Source of the DNA: Paenibacillus ottowii
Lineage (GTDB): Bacteria; Bacillota; Bacilli; Paenibacillales; Paenibacillaceae
Assembly (NCBI RefSeq): GCF_006874425.1
Contig: NZ_VIJZ01000010.1
Coordinates: forward strand, 124,001 to 188,000
Direction of reading: 5' to 3'
DNA: 64,000 nt
The position numbers were made by a program, and so were the translations under genes. Of this stretch, positions 49,622 to 56,985 are shown piece after piece. The stretch's first letter is position 1; each line of letters opens with the position of its first letter. A model generated the notes under the pieces. That model was given only the letters and a program-made list of their open reading frames with translations. It ran no database searches and was not told where the DNA came from.

Positions 49622-51517
49622 ATGAGTCAAACAGACGAATATCGTTTTCAAGTGAATTTGGGCGGCATGATCGATATTTTGGCCAATCATTTATATAGCA
49701 GTCCACGAGTGTTTATACGTGAAATACTACAAAATGCAACAGATGCGATCACAGCTCGCAAGGAGCTGCGGAGGACTACCGCTGAAAGCAGAGCATTAAA
49801 AGAAGACAATGCCCTTGATGATATAGCTTCTGAAAGTAGCGACTATGAAGGCAAAGTCATCGTCGAGCTATCCGGTTCCGGGGACCAGCAAGTACTGATG
49901 ATTCAGGATAACGGGATCGGATTGTCGGAAAAAGACATTCACCGATTTCTGTCGATCATCGGGCAATCTTCCAAGAAGGGAGCTGATTTGCTGACTTCAG
50001 AGACTTCATTTATCGGGCGCTTTGGAATTGGCTTGCTGTCTTGCTTTATGGTGAGCGATGAAATTGTAGTACTGACCCGTTCGGTGAAGGAAGGCATTTC
50101 TATGGAATGGAGAGGGAAGCCGGATGGGACGTATACGATTCGTCGATTAGAGACTGAGCTGCCTACAGGAACGCAAATTTATTTGCGCTGTAAGCCAGGG
50201 AGCGAGTTTTATTATGAGCCAGCGCAGGTGAAAGATTCCCTATTTTATTATGGAGCCTTGCTTCCTTATCCTGTCCTGCTGTCTGTAGACGGAGAGACCA
50301 AACAGGTCAACCTTCCATCGACAAGCTGGATGCAGGACCCGGAACAATTACGGAGTCGCCGCGGTGAGGTGCTGGATTTAGGCTATCGCCTGATGGGTGA
50401 GCGCTTCAGTGATTTTATACCGCTGCGAACGACATCGGGCAGAACCGGCGGGATTGCATTCATTTTGCCTCGTAGTGTTAATCTGAACAGCAAGCGGCTG
50501 CATCGGGTGTATCTGAAGCATATGCTCGTGTCTGACAAAGCGGAAAATGTATTGCCAGAATGGGCATTTTTCATTAAAAGCCTGATTTGGACAGATGAGT
50601 TGCAACCAACGGCATCACGTGAATATTTTTATGAAAATGAGCAGCTTGATGCGGTTCGTTCTGAATTGGGGACCTGTATTCGCGAAGAACTGCTACGCAT
50701 GGCGGAATATGAGCCAGACCGCTTGCAGCACTGGATTCATTTGCACGAGCTGTCCATGAAGGCGCTCGCGGTCGAGGATGATGAATTTCTGCGGATTATG
50801 CATCGCTGGTTTTCCTTCGAAAGTACATTTGGACGGCGCGAGCTGAGTGAACTGATCCGAGAGGCGGGCGGACGTCCGCTCCATTACACGGCGACCGTGG
50901 ATGAGTATCGTCAGATTACGCATGTGGCGGCAGCACAATCCATGCTAGTGATCAATGGCGGATATATCTATGATTCGGAAATTTTAGAAAGGCTGCATTG
51001 GGTCGACGCTACCCTGCACACAGAGCGACTTAGCCCTGAAGACGTATCTCTTTCTTTTACCGGACTGACACAGGAAGAGCATACAAAGTATTACGGTGTG
51101 CTGCGTGTGATGGATGCTGCTTTGCAGCCGATGCGTTGCCGCGCTGAGTTAAAACGTTTTGAGCCTGCGAGCTTGCCTGTGCTGTATACCATTTCACAGG
51201 ATGCACTAACCTTGCGCTCTATGGAAAACACCGTTGAAGAGACAACTTCACTTTTTTCCAATGTGCTTGATAGTCTAAAAGCAGGAGTCCAGCAGAACGC
51301 CGGCTACTCAACCTTATATTTTAATTTGAATAACCCGGTAGTGGCGCGGATTTTTGAGGCTACTGATACACAGATGATTACGGCTGCGACCGAAATGATG
51401 TATGTGAATGCGCTTATGATGGGTCACTATCCGATGAACCGCAGTGAGCTAGGGCTGATGAACCGGAGTGTACTGCATTTTATCAATTGGGGATTAGGAA
51501 ACGGACAGAACACGTAA
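49622..51517 (+). CDS. Hsp90-family (HtpG-like) chaperone
   Basis: A 631-residue GHKL-type chaperone. The N-terminal ATP domain has REILQNATDA (Glu and Asn for ATP hydrolysis and Mg), QDNGIGLS and the lid motif GRFGIGLLS; the middle domain includes the catalytic-loop region LQPTASREYFYENEQ. It diverges from canonical HtpG, notably with an insertion rich in acidic residues (about 50-75) and an atypical C-terminal third. ATG 49622 is preferred to 49613 by spacing from AAAGGG. It is followed after 24 bases by a helical-repeat protein gene, so they form an operon. Client proteins are unknown. Confidence 0.88.
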   Translation: MSQTDEYRFQVNLGGMIDILANHLYSSPRVFIREILQNATDAITARKELRRTTAESRALKEDNALDDIASESSDYEGKVIVELSGSGDQQVLMIQDNGIGLSEKDIHRFLSIIGQSSKKGADLLTSETSFIGRFGIGLLSCFMVSDEIVVLTRSVKEGISMEWRGKPDGTYTIRRLETELPTGTQIYLRCKPGSEFYYEPAQVKDSLFYYGALLPYPVLLSVDGETKQVNLPSTSWMQDPEQLRSRRGEVLDLGYRLMGERFSDFIPLRTTSGRTGGIAFILPRSVNLNSKRLHRVYLKHMLVSDKAENVLPEWAFFIKSLIWTDELQPTASREYFYENEQLDAVRSELGTCIREELLRMAEYEPDRLQHWIHLHELSMKALAVEDDEFLRIMHRWFSFESTFGRRELSELIREAGGRPLHYTATVDEYRQITHVAAAQSMLVINGGYIYDSEILERLHWVDATLHTERLSPEDVSLSFTGLTQEEHTKYYGVLRVMDAALQPMRCRAELKRFEPASLPVLYTISQDALTLRSMENTVEETTSLFSNVLDSLKAGVQQNAGYSTLYFNLNNPVVARIFEATDTQMITAATEMMYVNALMMGHYPMNRSELGLMNRSVLHFINWGLGNGQNT

Positions 51518-51541
51518 TTGCGTAACTAGAGGAGGATTCAA

Positions 51542-52603
51542 ATGGAAGAGACGATATATGAATTGATGGAGCAGGCGCAGGATATGCCCGGGGGGGCAGC
51601 AAAGCTGGCGATTCTGGAAGAGGCTGTTCGCTTGGCCGATTCTTCAGGCTTGAAGGAGCTCGCTTATGAAATTCGGGGAGAGATTGTAGACTGTGCTATT
51701 TTTAACGGATATCCATTGAAATCGCTGATTGCTTTTTCATGGCAGCTGGGTCAATTTGACCAAAATCCAGAGGAGTACGACCCCGTTGAACTGTTATGGA
51801 ATTACAAATGGATACTCGGGAAGGTGTGCAGTTTTCCGAATATATCGAAGACTCAAATCGAGGATCTGGTAGAGGATATGCGCAGACGTTATGCCGAGTA
51901 CGGGTATAATGAGCGTCCATATTACTATTATAAATTCCGCATCGCGATGGACATGGGTGAATTGGATGAAGCACGGCGGTATCTGGATATGTTCCGCGTG
52001 ATTGAGCCGGACAGTATGAGTGATTGTGAAGCCTGTGAGCAGAGCCAGATGGTGCGATTCTATTACTTGACCGGAGAAGACGAGCAGGCGCTTGCCGTGG
52101 CCAAGCCGATTTTGTCGGGACGGATGAGATGTGCAGAAGTGCCGCATGTGACGCTCTCACAGGTGCTTTTGCCGCTGTATCGTCAAGGCGAGGTTGATCA
52201 AGCGAAGGAGCAGCATCGCAAAGGCTATCGCCTGGTTCGTGATGACCGTGACTTCCTGAAAACGATAGCAGAGCATATCGAGTATTTGACGGTTGCCAAT
52301 CCGATTGAAGGAATCGGAGTGGTGGAACGTCATTTGCACATCGCATTGGACTATGAGAGCGGATTGGAGCAAATGTATTTTTACGCAGCGATGGTGGGGC
52401 TGCTGCAAAAGTTGGATACTTCAAGAAAACTTCGTCTGATTCGGATGCCTGCATCTTTTGAATGGGGTAAACAGGAACGTACGTTAGAAGAGATTATTGC
52501 GTACTTCAAACCACTGGCAGAGTCTGCGGCAGCTGAATTTGATCGACGGAACGGAAATGCATTTTATTCGGATTGGATCGGAAAGATCGTTCAAACGGCG
52601 TAG
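51542..52603 (+). CDS. Helical-repeat (TPR-like) partner of the Hsp90-family protein
   Basis: A 353-residue all-helical soluble protein. Several segments have the length and hydrophobic pattern of TPR-like helix pairs, such as YYYYKFRIAMDMGELDEARRYLDMFRVIEP (about 122-151), VRFYYLTGEDEQALAVAKPIL and LLPLYRQGEVDQAKEQHRKGYRL. The assignment rests on this pattern; the repeats are degenerate. AGAGGAGG precedes ATG, 24 bases after the Hsp90 gene. Pairing of Hsp90-family and TPR-like genes suggests a co-chaperone or client adaptor, by analogy with eukaryotic Hsp90 partners (inference). Confidence 0.7.
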   Translation: MEETIYELMEQAQDMPGGAAKLAILEEAVRLADSSGLKELAYEIRGEIVDCAIFNGYPLKSLIAFSWQLGQFDQNPEEYDPVELLWNYKWILGKVCSFPNISKTQIEDLVEDMRRRYAEYGYNERPYYYYKFRIAMDMGELDEARRYLDMFRVIEPDSMSDCEACEQSQMVRFYYLTGEDEQALAVAKPILSGRMRCAEVPHVTLSQVLLPLYRQGEVDQAKEQHRKGYRLVRDDRDFLKTIAEHIEYLTVANPIEGIGVVERHLHIALDYESGLEQMYFYAAMVGLLQKLDTSRKLRLIRMPASFEWGKQERTLEEIIAYFKPLAESAAAEFDRRNGNAFYSDWIGKIVQTA

Positions 52604-52694
52604 AAGGACAGGCGACTGTGGCGAATATTTTAATACAGCCCAAACAATGAACGAGTACAATGTTCTTGTTTGAATGGACAGGGGGGATTAGATC

Positions 52695-53441
52695 GTGAAT
52701 ATGACCCGGAAGGTCATTAATTTTGCACATCGCGGAGCTTCGGGGGTATGTCCTGAAAATACGATGGCGGCTTTCCGCCACGCGTTAGAACTGGGAGCAA
52801 CAGGCATCGAAACGGATGTGCAGCGTACCCAAGATGGGCATTTGGTGCTGATTCACGATGAGTCGCTGGAGCGCACGACAGGTTGCCCACTGGATGTAAA
52901 AGATATTACGCTGGAAGAATTGAATAAGTTGGATGCGGGCAGTTGGTTTAATGAGAAATTCCAAGGCGAACGGGTACCGATGCTGGATGAGTTACTGGAA
53001 CTGGCACAGTCCTCGGATACCATTATCAATCTGGAACTGAAAAATAGCATTCATCTCTATCCGGGGATGGAGAAAGAGGTTATTGCCGCTGTGAAGCGTT
53101 TTGGATTGGAAGAGCGGGTGATCTTATCCAGCTTCAATCACGAATCGCTCGCACTCTGCGCGCAGAGTGCGAGCGAGATCAAGACGGGAGCGCTATATAT
53201 TGAGATTTTGGTTCGCCCAGCGGAGTATGCAACCCAATTCGGGGCAACAGCACTTCATGCCTACAAGCAAGTGGTCACACCAGAAGCGGTGTCTGAGGCT
53301 TTGGCATTAGGCGTCGTCTACCATCCATGGACGGTGAATGAGCCAGAAGAAATGGAACGTCTGCTGGAGGCCGGAGTGAACGGCATCATCACAGACTATC
53401 CTGATCGGTTGGCGCACCTTCTAGCTGTTCACTCTTCCTAA
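52695..53441 (+). CDS. Glycerophosphodiester phosphodiesterase
   Basis: A 248-residue cytosolic TIM-barrel enzyme that cleaves glycerophosphodiesters to glycerol-3-phosphate and an alcohol. Motifs are HRGASGVCPENT (catalytic His and Arg, about 12-23), GIETDVQRTQDGHLVLIHDESLERTT (metal-binding Glu/Asp and second His, about 36-61), and VNPWTVN-type HPWTVNEPEEM near the end. It lacks a signal peptide, unlike GlpQ exoenzymes. GTG 52695 follows a GGGGGGA site. A 32-bp perfect palindrome lies in its coding sequence (53145-53176). Confidence 0.92.
   Translation: MNMTRKVINFAHRGASGVCPENTMAAFRHALELGATGIETDVQRTQDGHLVLIHDESLERTTGCPLDVKDITLEELNKLDAGSWFNEKFQGERVPMLDELLELAQSSDTIINLELKNSIHLYPGMEKEVIAAVKRFGLEERVILSSFNHESLALCAQSASEIKTGALYIEILVRPAEYATQFGATALHAYKQVVTPEAVSEALALGVVYHPWTVNEPEEMERLLEAGVNGIITDYPDRLAHLLAVHSS
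53145..53176. repeat. 32-bp perfect palindrome inside a coding sequence
   Basis: The two 16-base arms, TCGCTCGCACTCTGCG and CGCAGAGTGCGAGCGA, meet directly at 53160/53161 with no spacer. The frame is open through it and encodes ESLALCAQSASE. Without a loop it can extrude as a cruciform in DNA or a near-blunt hairpin in RNA. Confidence 0.9.
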
Positions 53442-53509
53442 GTGGAAGACACAGCAAAACTACAATTAAGGATTGTATGGAAATAGTTGTAGGCTATGTA
53501 TTGAAAGAA

Positions 53510-53558
53510 AAAGACTCTCCTACGTACTCGCTTTCACGAGACGAGGAGAGTCTTTTCT
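53510..53558. terminator. Bidirectional terminator
   Basis: AAAAGACTCTCCT pairs with AGGAGAGTCTTTT, with inner CTCG/CGAG; T residues follow on both strands. It serves the phosphodiesterase and the convergent methyltransferase. Confidence 0.8.
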
Positions 53559-53602
53559 GGCTTGAGCTGAAGAGAATACCATCACGACGTTTTGATTCTG
53601 TT

Positions 53603-54430
53603 CTACTTGATACCGAGTCTCATACGATAGCTGAACAGGATATCCAGTGTCCTGCCTTCAAAATGATTCTCTACCAGCTGGATGAAGCGAGCTATATCGT
53701 CATCAAGCGTTCGATTACCAAGTTTGAAAAGGCTCTGAATCCCTCCCTGGCTAAGAGCGAGCCCGGTATAACGAGCAGCATCACATTGCTCACGATTGTG
53801 GAAGACAATCTCCCGAATATAGCGAAATTGACCGCTACGGTGCAGATTAGCTAGATGCTGATCCTTGCTCCATTTGTGAGCTTGTTGTTCTATAGGAGCT
53901 TCCTGTTCCAAAATGGCATCCGCTTTGGTGATCAGCTCTGTATAAGCTTGCTCGATCTGCCATTGCAGCACTGGAGGCCAGTCACAGTCAAAGGCCGCGA
54001 ACACGCCGCCTTGAGCCAAGACCCTGCCTGCTTCCTGGAGCGTGCTCTCAGGGTCCATCCAGTGAAAGGATTGAGAACAGGTAATGACGTCTACAGTGCC
54101 ATCCTCAAAGGGCAGGTTGTTGGAGAACCCGCTTTCGAAGGAAATAGTTCCTGCCATTGTCGTTCCTGCTTTCTCCAGCTTGCGTTGCGCTTTCCCTCTC
54201 ATGTCCGGGTTAGGCTCGATGCCGACGATTCGTCGAGCGATGTCTTTCCATATGAAGGTTGAAAGTCCAGTACCGCAACCAAGATCGGCAACTAGCTCTA
54301 CGTTCCGATCCAGATAGCGGCTGATGATTTCCGCGACGAGTGATGGTGCTTCTGGGCGGTGCTGATCGTAGTTGTCAGCAAAACCATTGAAACGATCCAC
54401 ATTACTTTGCAGATTTCCCTCAGGGATCAT
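53603..54430 (-). CDS. Class I SAM-dependent methyltransferase
   Basis: A 275-residue methyltransferase with motif I VADLGCGTGLS (about 47-57), the acidic end of strand 2 in VGIEPNPDM, motif II LPFEDGTVDVITCSQSFHWMDP and the following GRVLAQGGVFAAFD. It belongs to the Methyltransf_11/25 type, which mostly modifies small molecules. AAGGAGG precedes ATG. It is a single gene and its substrate cannot be inferred. Confidence 0.9.
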   Translation of the reverse strand: MIPEGNLQSNVDRFNGFADNYDQHRPEAPSLVAEIISRYLDRNVELVADLGCGTGLSTFIWKDIARRIVGIEPNPDMRGKAQRKLEKAGTTMAGTISFESGFSNNLPFEDGTVDVITCSQSFHWMDPESTLQEAGRVLAQGGVFAAFDCDWPPVLQWQIEQAYTELITKADAILEQEAPIEQQAHKWSKDQHLANLHRSGQFRYIREIVFHNREQCDAARYTGLALSQGGIQSLFKLGNRTLDDDIARFIQLVENHFEGRTLDILFSYRMRLGIK

Positions 54431-54571
54431 AGGTTCCTTTCCTCCTTAGCTTGGGCGGGCGATCGCGCAAATTCCGATGCTCTGTACTCTTACATTGTAC
54501 ATTTTTATGTGCTTAACCAGCTACTTTCGTGATTTTGCAACATCATCGGATTTTGGTAGGAGGAAACTTGC

Positions 54572-55453
54572 CTACTTTATCATGGAAGCAAGCGCCCACT
54601 CCCGCATCATGGAGTCAAGCATTGGACGCAAATCTTCGCGCTGCATGCCCATATGAAGCACCGCTTCCAGATAGCCTGCTTTATCACCGATATCGTAGCG
54701 TGTGCCCTCTAGTTCCAATGCGAGCAGTTGATTCTGCAATGCTACTTGATGCAGAGCGTCTGTCAATTGGTACTCACCGCCCGCTCCAGTGGACATGTTT
54801 TCCAATATGGAGAAAATAGACGGCTCCAATACATAGCGGCCAATGACGGCCTGCCGTGAAGGAGCATCTGCCGGAGCGGGTTTTTCAACAAGCCCGCCGA
54901 CTTCATGAATAAGACCATTCTGGTGGATAGAGTCAATAATACCGTATTTACTGACATCCTGTTCTTCTACCGTGCGTACGCCGACCACTTGCTTGCCAGT
55001 GGCTTCGTATACATCCATCATTTGACGAATCGCTGGAGTGGAGGAATTCATAATGTCATCGCCCAGTAACACTGCGAAGGGTTCATCACCAATGAACTGA
55101 CGAGCGCAGCGTACCGCATGTCCTAAGCCGAGGGGCTCTTTTTGACGGATATAGTGAATGACGGCTTTGCCCCCGATGCTTTGAACCTCACGCAGGAGAT
55201 CATATTTCCCCTTGCTCTCCAGTACTTGCTCCAACTCTACAGACTTGTCAAAATGGTCCTCGATGGCTTTTTTATTACGCCCTGTAACGATAATGATGCT
55301 CTCAATTCCAGACTTGATGGCTTCTTCAACAATATATTGAATCGCTGGTTTATCTACGATTGGGAGCATCTCTTTTGGTAATGCTTTTGTAGCTGGCAAA
55401 AAACGGGTTCCTAAACCAGCGGCAGGGATCACGGCTTTTGTAATTGTTCTCAT
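54572..55453 (-). CDS. galU: UTP-glucose-1-phosphate uridylyltransferase
   Basis: Makes UDP-glucose from UTP and glucose-1-phosphate. The 293-residue protein has the nucleotide motif AAGLGTRFLPATKALPKEMLP (about 11-31), LGDDIM and GLVEKP, as in GalU/GtaB. It is the last gene of a four-gene operon with a GtrA-like protein, a GT2 and a GT39, so its UDP-glucose probably feeds glycosylation of envelope polymers. Equivalent to B. subtilis GtaB. A further copy may exist elsewhere, as is common in Paenibacillus. Confidence 0.95.
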   Translation of the reverse strand: MRTITKAVIPAAGLGTRFLPATKALPKEMLPIVDKPAIQYIVEEAIKSGIESIIIVTGRNKKAIEDHFDKSVELEQVLESKGKYDLLREVQSIGGKAVIHYIRQKEPLGLGHAVRCARQFIGDEPFAVLLGDDIMNSSTPAIRQMMDVYEATGKQVVGVRTVEEQDVSKYGIIDSIHQNGLIHEVGGLVEKPAPADAPSRQAVIGRYVLEPSIFSILENMSTGAGGEYQLTDALHQVALQNQLLALELEGTRYDIGDKAGYLEAVLHMGMQREDLRPMLDSMMREWALASMIK

Positions 55454-55470
55454 AGAGATTCACTTTCCTT

Positions 55471-55872
55471 TCAGGATGGGGAACCGAACACCCAGTATCG
55501 GCTCCCGATATAATTGATAATCATTCCGGCTGCGGTAGCGATCAGCTTGCTTAAAGCAAGCGGCAGCTCGGTTTCAGTGTGAAGGACTTGCAATAATAAG
55601 GAGGTTATCCCCAATACGATGAGGTTGATGACGATAAATTTGAGTAATTGGCCCTTATTCGTGTTGTTTGCTTGTTGTTTGCTGAAAGTCCATCTGCTAT
55701 TCAAAATATAACTGTTGGCTGTGCCGCAGCTATACGAAATGATCTGTGCCACCACGACCGGCACTCCGGCCCAAGCCAGCAGCATAAAAATGATATAATC
55801 TACGCCCGTATTCACCAGACCTACGATGCCAAATCGGATCATGGGAAGCAGCTGGGCTATGCGACTTTTCAT
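55471..55872 (-). CDS. GtrA family membrane protein
   Basis: A 133-residue protein with four membrane spans. RFGIVGLVNTGVDYIIFMLL near the start and NYIGSRYWVF at the end are GtrA signatures. The family moves or orients polyprenyl-phosphate-linked sugars across the membrane. ATG 55872 follows GGAG and lies just after the GT2 stop; ATG 55887 would overlap that gene but has no site. GtrA next to a GT2 polyprenyl glycosyltransferase is the classic pair. Confidence 0.9.
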   Translation of the reverse strand: MKSRIAQLLPMIRFGIVGLVNTGVDYIIFMLLAWAGVPVVVAQIISYSCGTANSYILNSRWTFSKQQANNTNKGQLLKFIVINLIVLGITSLLLQVLHTETELPLALSKLIATAAGMIINYIGSRYWVFGSPS

Positions 55873-55876
55873 TGGA

Positions 55877-56968
55877 TTAGGCTCCATGACCGGATTTAGG
55901 CCCAGTATATACCGCGCTGTTGCCGCGCACTGTGCGTCCACCTGAAATCAGGCTGTCGCGGGCTCCTTGCATATACAGAGAATCGCGTTGTTCAGGGACC
56001 TTCATAGCATGAGTCGGACCGTTATCGTATTGTCCACCCAGACGTTCACGGACAATGTAGAGTGGACGCGCTTTGGTTTCGTCATAAATCCGCCCAATAT
56101 ATTCACCCATAATACCGAGAATAATCAGAATCACCCCGTTGAAGATCAGGCTGATGCTAATCATGGACGACCAGCCCTTCATCACATAGGAATCGGTGAA
56201 AAAGTTAAGAAACAATACATACATTAGATACAGGAAGCCGGACATGGACAGAAGTGCTCCGATATAACCTGCCAGCTTGAGCGGCTTGATCGAAAAAGAA
56301 GTGATCCCATCGAGACTGAGCTTGATCATGCGTTTTAGCGGATACTTGGTTTCGCCTGCGAGCCGCTCATCGCGCTCATATTCAACAGCGGTTTGTTTAA
56401 AGCCGATCCAACTGACCAGACCGCGTACGAATCGGTTATTTTCCGGCAGCCGTTTCAATTCATCTATGACCTTGCGATCCATCAGACGGAAGTCTCCGGT
56501 GTCGACCGGGATATTAATATCCGTTGATGCTTTAAGTACGCGATAGAAGAGGCTGGCAGACCATTTCTTGAAGCGAGTTTCGCCATTGCGTTTGAGTCGT
56601 TTGGCGTAGACGACTTCGTAGCCTTCCTTCCACTTGTTAGCCATCTCAACAATCAGTTCCGGCGGGTCCTGGAGGTCGGCGTCAATGACGACGACCGCCT
56701 CTCCCACCGCATAATCCATCCCGGCGGTAATGGCTAGCTGATGACCAAAGTTGCGAGAGAAATCAATCAATACAATCGTGTCATCTCGGAGACTGAATTC
56801 CTTGATGAGCTGGACGCTGCGGTCCGAACTTCCATCATTGACGAAGATCAGCTCGTAGGGCTCGCCCATTGAGCCCATGACTTGTTTCAGCCTCCGATAG
56901 GTTTCTGTAATAACGGCTTCCTCGTTGTACATTGGAATAACTATGGAATAACGGATAGGTTCACTCAT
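55877..56968 (-). CDS. GT2 polyprenyl-phosphate glycosyltransferase (GtrB/CsbB-like)
   Basis: A 363-residue enzyme that loads a sugar onto undecaprenyl phosphate. GT-A domain with YSIVIPMYNEE, FVNDGSSD and VVVIDADLQDPPE (DxD metal site), then two C-terminal membrane spans (about 235-300). ATG 56968 has GAGGAGG in front; a longer frame to 57145 encodes an Arg-rich stretch antisense to GT39 and is not used. A tail of ~50 residues after the spans (LGGQYDNGPTHAMK onward) is longer than usual. With GT39 and GtrA it forms a YkcC/YkcB-like glycosylation set. Confidence 0.93.
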   Translation of the reverse strand: MSEPIRYSIVIPMYNEEAVITETYRRLKQVMGSMGEPYELIFVNDGSSDRSVQLIKEFSLRDDTIVLIDFSRNFGHQLAITAGMDYAVGEAVVVIDADLQDPPELIVEMANKWKEGYEVVYAKRLKRNGETRFKKWSASLFYRVLKASTDINIPVDTGDFRLMDRKVIDELKRLPENNRFVRGLVSWIGFKQTAVEYERDERLAGETKYPLKRMIKLSLDGITSFSIKPLKLAGYIGALLSMSGFLYLMYVLFLNFFTDSYVMKGWSSMISISLIFNGVILIILGIMGEYIGRIYDETKARPLYIVRERLGGQYDNGPTHAMKVPEQRDSLYMQGARDSLISGGRTVRGNSAVYTGPKSGHGA

Positions 56969-56985
56969 TCGTAGTTCCTCCTCAT

